Source: Limanda limanda (Eukaryota > Chordata > Actinopteri > Pleuronectiformes > Pleuronectidae). Taken from it: DNA of 64,000 nt. The position numbers and the translations under genes were made by a program. Under the pieces are notes generated by a model, which saw only the letters and a program-made list of their open reading frames with translations, had not been told where the DNA came from and made no database searches. Position 1 is the stretch's first letter; every line of letters starts with the position of its first letter. This document shows positions 57,521 to 64,000 of the stretch, piece by piece. The stretch spans positions 8,957,491 to 9,021,490 of the forward strand of contig NC_083646.1 in NCBI RefSeq assembly GCF_963576545.1, written 5' to 3'.

Positions 57521-58839
57521 CTAAAGGAGATAAAAAAGAGAGAGACACAGAGGAGGATAAAAGCAAAGAATATATTTGACTACAGTTTAAAAAGCCATTA
57601 CTGAAGAGGGTCAAATAAAGAGAAACACATTGAAGCTTATGAAATTAAATCTCTTTCACTCCCACTCTGGTTAGCACCCCTTCCCTATGTTCCCACATGT
57701 CTCTTTCAACACACTATGCCCCTGCGAACTCAGCCGCATCAGCTGAAGAATGGTGGACCATACAAATGAGAATGCAGTGATAAAGGGTGGAGGAAATTGT
57801 GAGGTTAAGCATAAGGGCATCGGTCGGAATAATGAAAACCAGTCAGCAAGAGAGACAGGAAGCACAGATGTGGAGAGGGAGAGAGAATATATGATGCAGG
57901 TTTGTGCTGGGGGCACAGAGATGGGCAGGATGAAACTAGATTATTTTGATAGCTATTGGAGAGCTGTAAACGTGCCCGGAGAGTGAAAAGGTCAGGCCGA
58001 GACCAGACCTGACAGAACTTCTCCACTGAGAATGTGAGCACCATGCAAACACTGAGCAACAAGCACCAAGCTGGGTGGCAACACACTGTTATCACACTCT
58101 CCTCTTTTTTTCTCGTCTTTGTCTCGCCTCTCGTCGCCCGCTGGCGCCCTGTTCATCATTCACACGCTCACACTCTCCGAAACACAAATAGACCTGGACG
58201 TCAACGTGGAAATACACGAGCACGCACTCCCCCCCGAAGAGTAATTCCCAGTAAATGTATGCAAAAAAGATTGGAAGCTAATTCTAGTGCATTTTTCAAA
58301 CAATAGTCTCACATAGAGTGGAGTGGATGAAATGTCGAAATAGAAGATTTGCCGCCTGTCCATTCCAAGTAATTAGTTTGACCTTTTCAGAACATTTGGT
58401 GTTAGTCGTCACTTTTCCATAATAATCATGACTACACAGAATAAGCTCTTTATACCGCTTCATAATCACTCTACACAGTTGTCTCCTGTCTCGACACTTG
58501 AAGGGGCCTCGGCGAAATTGATTTACTGAAGTAATTAATGGAGGTTTAATCCACCTTGTGTGAGGTTTCAATTCATATTGGCGGCTGGTCACTCTCAGTG
58601 TAATTAATTGCTTTAATTAATCAATTAAGCTCTTTGAAGTATCATTCAAGCGACGGGGGCCAAAGCGTTTCAGTGCGGTCGCTGGCATTCAGGGAAAAGA
58701 CAGTGAGCGCCATTATGTTAGTATTACATCAAAGAAGTAAATTAGGGTAAAAAGACACAGTTACCTGTTGTGAAGCCCTACGATGACGCAGATAGTTTAT
58801 ACAAAGCTCTATAATCGGCTGCCTCTTTATTTTCCTCCA

Positions 58840-58921
<82 letters not shown>

Positions 58922-60436
58922 CTCGCACCTCTCACTCCTAACTGTCTCCCCCCCACTGACAGAGTAAACCTGATTCATAGACCTCTACTTATCCACCTGC
59001 CTCCTACCTCTCTCTCTCCTGTCTCAGCAAACATATCAATTGTGTCAATGTTGGAGCATGGCTGCCCTTTCCATCTGAGATGTGCAAAGGGCAACACTCG
59101 GCTGGCCAGGGCAATATGTAAATAAGGTACACACACGCATGCACATACATGAGAATGGACTCACACACACACACACACACACTCGTTTTTTTCTCTTTCA
59201 TTTTTATAGTAAAACCCTTTTTCATTCAGATTTTCTTTGATTTCTCCAATTTTCCCTTAATATGAGAGAGATAAAAGAATATAATAAGTAGCTCTTAACT
59301 CTGAAGGCAGTGTGCTTTTTGATGGAGTGGGTATGAGTTGGAGGTAATAAAGATGAATAGAGCTATCAAAGACATTTACAGTCTTATCTAGAAAGAATTG
59401 TGCCTTGGGACAAAATATACACTCATTTTATATAATAACTACAACATATTGAACTATTTCTGACAAATGTGAACAGAGGGAATCTATACCCTCGCCTTTA
59501 GTCGTATACTTAAATTATCCATAGAGGTCCTGTGATCTTAGGCAGTCCACTCAATAGTATATGATACTCTCCAGCAATATGAGCTCTAATGAGAACCACA
59601 ACACACAGGGTGGTGCTTCTCCTGAAAACGTACTGAGGACTGATGCTGTGTGCTACTTTTGTTTTACATGTAAAGTAAATCCATTGAAGTGTAGGACTGA
59701 CTGTTATGTCTCCGGAAAAAATATGCCTGTATTTCAAGAAAAATAAAAAATAAAATAAATCACTCAAGCATATCATTGCGTCTACAAATCATTTCCTCCC
59801 TGTCTGTCAAAGGGCCAAGCTCCATGCTCCAGGCAGGGTCGTACAGAGCCAAGCCGAGTGGGATTTACCGAGATAATACCCACCCAGAAATTGACAGAAT
59901 TGCTTCTTAGTCTCATTTTATAGACCTAAGACATTTTACAACGGCAGAAAAATAAGTTCAGATAAATCTATTTTTTATTTGTGCCTATTCACTGGCTCCC
60001 TGCCACTTTATTTTTTGCTGTATTTTAAAATTGTATTGCTCTCTTTTAAGGTGACAAAAAGATGGGTCTTTATATCAGAGTCCCTGTGTAATGGAATTCA
60101 CTCCACTTCTCTATAACGTCTTATACCCCCTTAAAACTTTTTTATTGAAACTTTTGCAAGCAAATGATTGACATTAGTTCTTATTTAAACTAATCCTATT
60201 TATTTCTGTTCTATTCATTTTCTGTACGAAGTTCTATCTTTTTACTATTCTGAAAAAGTGTTATATACATTTATTCTATAATAATATTATTCAAAATAAT
60301 AATCATTATCATTATCATTATTAATAATATTATTGTTATTATTATTAGTAGTAGTATTGGAAAAAACAAAGCCCAACTCTCGCGTTACAAAACGGGATCT
60401 GCCCAGTTAAACAGGGGCAGGAAACCCCGTCGCAGC
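57521..60436. other. region between the GPCR gene and rps19 (divergent)
   Basis: 2.9 kb. It holds the GPCR 5' side and upstream region, a CT microsatellite (58843-58909), a short CA tract (59162-59183) and AT-rich runs of TTATTA/ATTATT near 60270-60355. No other gene is seen. Confidence 0.6.
58843..58909 (+). repeat. (CT)n microsatellite
   Basis: About 67 bp of CT repeat followed by CTTT units. Confidence 0.95.
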
Positions 60437-60464
60437 CTCTTCCCTTCGCTGTCCAGCACGCAAG
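60437..60464 (+). promoter_or_regulatory. rps19: rps19 non-coding exon 1 with 5' TOP tract
   Basis: CTCTTCCCTTCGCTGTCC followed by CACGCAAG|GTAAAG. A pyrimidine-rich start just before a short untranslated exon is the terminal oligopyrimidine signature of ribosomal protein mRNAs, which places them under mTOR/LARP1 translational control. The exact start base is inferred. Confidence 0.65.
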
Positions 60465-63395
60465 GTAAAGCGCTGTGATTCCTTTCCCGTCATTTCACCT
60501 TAAAATACGTCAAAACTCCTCAATTTCTCCTCGAAACGCGGTCAGGTGGGATGTAAAGTGTAGCTGCATAAACCCGTCGAGCTGTTTTGGGGACATTAGA
60601 AGCTTTTAGTGGTTATTTGACGAGGTTTTGCCCGATTGCTGCGCTTCCACCGTCGCTCTCAGTCATGGCTGCCCCCATGCTGCCGCGGCGAGGCCTGCTA
60701 GCTTGTGGCTAACTCGCAATGTAGCTTCGCGTTTGTTGCCGAAATTCATACATAAACTAAGCATTCAGAAACAGCAGACGTCGGCTTTTACATTGTATGT
60801 TTCTGTCATAGCCACGAATTGACGTAATGGTGCCGTTTCACGACTTTAAAGGACGATTTAAAGATAGCTACCACAGTTAGCATGTAGCTGCTAGCTGATG
60901 GCTTAGCTAGTGCCGGGTGAAAGCGTGCAGCCGAGTGTCTACACTTATATCTGACGTAAATGTGTCTGTGTGGTTAATATTCTGAGTTTGTGCATCTCTG
61001 AGAGTAATTCTACATCATCTGTAGCAAACCGGAGTGATTAAAACATGCTAACACATTGCATATCCACAGAAGCAACACTTGACTTCATGTAGATCACGTT
61101 TTTCTACCGGACACTGCTCCGGGCTAAAGTATATTCAAATATACATCTTCATATATATATTAAAAACTTGTGCCATGTTATGCTCTCTCATGTATCTCGG
61201 AGGAAGTGTGGAGAGTAACTCTGGTGTGTTTTCTTGTTAGATGCCAGGGATCACAGTGAAAGACGTCAACCAGCAGGAATTTGTCCGAGCCCTGGCGGCT
61301 TTCCTGAAGAAGTGAGTATTTAGTTTGAACTCTGGTATAACTATGAATAATCCGCCCACTGATTTGTTTTTCCTAGAAAAATGCTGTACAAATATATCGT
61401 ATGATACTGATGTAAATGGCTTCTTCACACCAAATATCCCTAAAGAGGCTAGTTTGGTTTTATCATATTCATGTGGTACATCATCCTGACTCCTCTCCCA
61501 CCCCAGGTCAGGAAAGCTGAAGGTGCCTGACTGGGTGGACCTCGTCAAGCTCGGCAAGCACAAGGAGCTGGCCCCCAGTGATGAGAACTGGTTCTACATC
61601 AGAACTGGTAAGTCTGAGTGTTCAAGTTCACTCTTTTTCTGAAATGCCTGTAGCTTTTTTTTGTTTGTAACAAAGTTCGGCAGGGTTTTGGCAAGAATCT
61701 GTCAGTGCAATGTGTCAGCATGGTACCCGGGCAACAATTCAATGTATGATGATGTAAAGACAATATATTGTCACAAATGTAAACTGGGATTGAAGAGACA
61801 AATTGATGCTGATGGATTTCAACATTATCTTGTGCTCAGGGATTGAAGTACCACAGAATGAACGGTTGTATGTCAAATCTTTAAATGTAAATTAACAACT
61901 AGACATAAAAGCCTTGATGTTGACTGTGGATTCCCTGTTAAAATGCATGCTCATATGTGACAATATTTTATTATACCACTACCAAAGTGTTTTGGATTTT
62001 GCAGTGTTTACATATATATATTTTTTTTACAAAGAATAGTAACAGCCACATGGTATTGTAGCTGCTGTCCCTCTGAAGGACTTTATTATAGGGTTGTTTA
62101 GATGTTTCAAGATTGTCACATTGTAGTGGATACTGTTATACATGCTGTGTGGGTCTCACTGGAAAACCAAAACCCAGTTCTGATATCTAGTCCTATATGG
62201 TTTAGTTTTTACTCAATGTGCTAAGGTCTGTCACTGAGACTTGATACTTCATGGCTATAATGGAGTACAAGTGACTGTATTCCATCACTTGTGAAGATGT
62301 GAATGGTTTCTTAGGTCCTACAATTTAAATGTGTGGACGCGAGATTAGAACAAATGTTTAATGATGATGTACAACTTATTCACTCTTGCCTAATCGTTTT
62401 CTCACGAAATATTTAAAAGCACTAATTGTATTGATGATAGACTGAGACCACAAACCCACACGTCCAATCATTTGCATTTAATGTTGAGAGCGAAGCCCAA
62501 GGTAAAGCACTGAGTGATTCTGACAATTTCCTCTTCTCTTTCAGCATCCACAGTCCGCCATCTGTACCTGCGTGGAGGGGCTGGTGTTGGCTCCATGACC
62601 AAGATCTATGGAGGTCGCAAGAGGAACGGTGTGTGTCCTGCCCATTACAGTGTAGGATCCAAGAACGTGGCTCGCAAGGTGCTGCAGGCCCTGGAGCTGC
62701 TCAAGATGGTCGAGAAGGATCCCAACGGGTACGCATATCCTGGGTCTTTACAGCTGGGACTCTTTGATTGAATTTAGGGCCTGTTTCATTGACAGTATGT
62801 TCTCCAAAACTCAAGTTCACTTTGAAGAAGTTTGTGTATTTTTAACTGGAGATTTATGATATGTATCATAGTACATGCAGACAAAGCTGGCATGATGTTG
62901 AAGTTGGCCTGTACATGAAAGATTTGTAGTTCACACTCTTTCATGCAACACTCAGCCATAGCTCTTTTCCCACCTGCATTTCATCTATGCAGAAGCGTGA
63001 GAAACACAATCAATGCCCGATAACTATGAAACTTCTAAAAACTCAAGGTTGTATTTTACTTTGCACAATAATAATGCAGTGAGTCTGTAACAAATGTTAT
63101 TGGTTAGTTTTATTCAGTACAAGTTGGCAGGAAAATTACATTTCCTTCTGAATTGGTTTATGGTTGGATGCTTTTTGGCCAACATGTATGGATGGAGAAT
63201 TGATCATCCTGTGACTAATACTGTGGTCAATGTGGTGTAAAGAGGAAGTTATTGAAGTATTAAGCTTTTTGTGAATGGATTTTTGACTCCGATGTGTTTT
63301 GTATTTTCCTGTTGTAATAGTTTCTGTTCTATTTTCTCAGTGGTCGCAGACTCACCTCCCAGGGAACCAGAGACCTGGACAGAATTGCCGGCCAG
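60437..63395 (+). CDS. rps19: ribosomal protein S19 (eS19), 3' end outside the window
   Basis: Coding exons 61241-61311, 61507-61607, 62545-62728 and 63341-63395 join in frame. The start is [20 protein letters not shown], and [20 protein letters not shown] follows further in, almost identical to human RPS19 (145 aa). About 137 residues are present. The last few codons of the usual C terminus lie in an exon beyond 64000. The protein sits in the head of the 40S subunit and is needed for processing of the 18S rRNA 3' side; loss in humans causes Diamond-Blackfan anaemia. The first exon is non-coding and pyrimidine-started. Confidence 0.97.
60465..61240 (+). other. rps19: rps19 intron 1
   Basis: A 776-bp intron. 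No RNA gene or repeat was recognised. Confidence 0.7.
61241..61311 (+). CDS. rps19: rps19 coding exon 1
   Basis: TTCTTGTTAG precedes an exon that begins exactly with the ATG. It encodes [20 protein letters not shown] and FLK; the donor AAGAA|GTGAGT leaves phase 2. Confidence 0.95.
61507..61607 (+). CDS. rps19: rps19 coding exon 2
   Basis: The acceptor is CACCCCAG at 61506; the donor is ACTG|GTAAGT. It encodes [20 protein letters not shown] and [13 protein letters not shown]. Confidence 0.95.
61608..62544 (+). other. rps19: rps19 intron
   Basis: A 937-bp AT-rich intron. No snoRNA with a closing stem was found; one candidate was rejected. Confidence 0.6.
62545..62728 (+). CDS. rps19: rps19 coding exon 3
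   Basis: The acceptor is TCTTTCAG; the donor is AACGG|GTACGC. It encodes [40 protein letters not shown] and [11 protein letters not shown]. Confidence 0.96.
62729..63340 (+). other. rps19: rps19 intron
   Basis: A 612-bp intron with nothing recognisable. Confidence 0.7.
63341..63395 (+). CDS. rps19: rps19 coding exon 4
   Basis: The acceptor is TATTTTCTCAG; the donor is GCCAG|GTGAGA. It encodes [18 protein letters not shown], ending at a codon boundary. Confidence 0.95.
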
Positions 63396-64000
63396 GTGAG
63401 AAATTAATCTGGCTTCCCTAATGTTAACACACAATTAAATCATAGTTTGATTAATTTGATTTTTTAAAACCAGAGCATACCTTTTCATGGTATCATAACT
63501 AATCAGATATTTTTGTTATACTCTTTATTGCACGTGTCTTGGGTGCCACTTCACTTTTTTGGGCATATTAAGCCTATAACAGAACTTCGGTAATAGAGGC
63601 TATTGTCTTTTACTTTTTAATGTTGGGGGGTTAAACCGAACATATGTTGAGTATTATTTTGTCACCATATCCAGTTTGTGTTTGTTTACTAAAGTGTATC
63701 TTATAATATGGTGTACTGCATACCCTGTGTATGGAAGAATCCAACAAACTATGGCTTTGACGGAAGACAATGAGAGGGTCAGATTTTATACCTCTGCGAC
63801 ATGTTTATTACAATACTGTCATTCACAATATTGTATTTAAAAGACAAATCACTGTATTGCTGCTACACATAATTACTAATGAGTGATACTGGTATTGTTG
63901 GCTATGTTTCCATATAATTAACAACTTGATACGTTGTGCTTGTCAATATCTAGTGTAACATTAGTCGGATTACGATCCCCTGTTAACTACCTTCACTGTG
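63396..64000 (+). other. rps19: start of the last rps19 intron
   Basis: 605 bp of AT-rich intron up to the window edge, with no exon seen. The final codons expected for eS19 (Ala/Asn/Lys-rich tail) are not present here. Confidence 0.7.

Noticed and set aside
62361..62445. Possible C/D-box snoRNA in an rps19 intron (ATGATGA at 62361, CTGA at 62442)
   Set aside because: The bases flanking the two boxes do not form the required terminal stem, and such boxes are common by chance in AT-rich introns.

Overview
The window reads as teleost fish nuclear DNA. Protein-coding sequence is split into short exons with GT-AG boundaries and long AT-rich introns. Two genes are clearly vertebrate (cadm4 and rps19). 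The repeat content is typical of ray-finned fish: very long CA/GT and CT/GA microsatellites, hAT-type and foldback MITEs, a tRNA-derived SINE and a Tx1/L1-like LINE.

Layout. (1) 1-4,642: upstream region with one hAT-derived element (1117-1977) and a probable promoter/5'UTR zone. (2) 4,643-50,809, plus strand: cadm4 (nectin-like 4 / SynCAM4), a three-Ig, single-pass cell adhesion protein built from eight constitutive coding exons (395 aa) plus one phase-neutral 38-codon Thr/Ser/Pro-rich cassette exon (45741-45854). Its introns hold most of the repeats: three more copies of the same hAT family, a 1.3 kb hAT-like element, MITEs, a SINE, and in intron 3 an apparently intact two-ORF LINE sitting inside a 48-bp TC-rich minisatellite. 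(3) 55,110-57,520, minus strand: a two-coding-exon class A GPCR related to adenosine receptors, with an open reading frame but with the DRY, CWxP and NPxxY signatures all altered. (4) 60,437 to the end, plus strand: rps19 (ribosomal protein eS19), a non-coding TOP-type first exon plus four coding exons; the last coding exon lies beyond the window.

The genes do not form a pathway: a neural/epithelial adhesion molecule, an orphan-looking receptor and a housekeeping ribosomal protein are simply neighbours. The most interesting material is (a) the intact LINE embedded in a minisatellite whose array edge is present on both sides of the element, (b) a four-member hAT family with clean 8-bp target duplications, one copy keeping a BED zinc-finger exon, (c) the degenerate adenosine-like receptor, (d) the extra mucin-like stalk exon and the fused, extremely GC3-rich exon 3 of cadm4, and (e) a 139-bp GT repeat abutting the exon 5 splice donor. 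All identifications come from reading the sequence and from recalled family knowledge; no database search was run.
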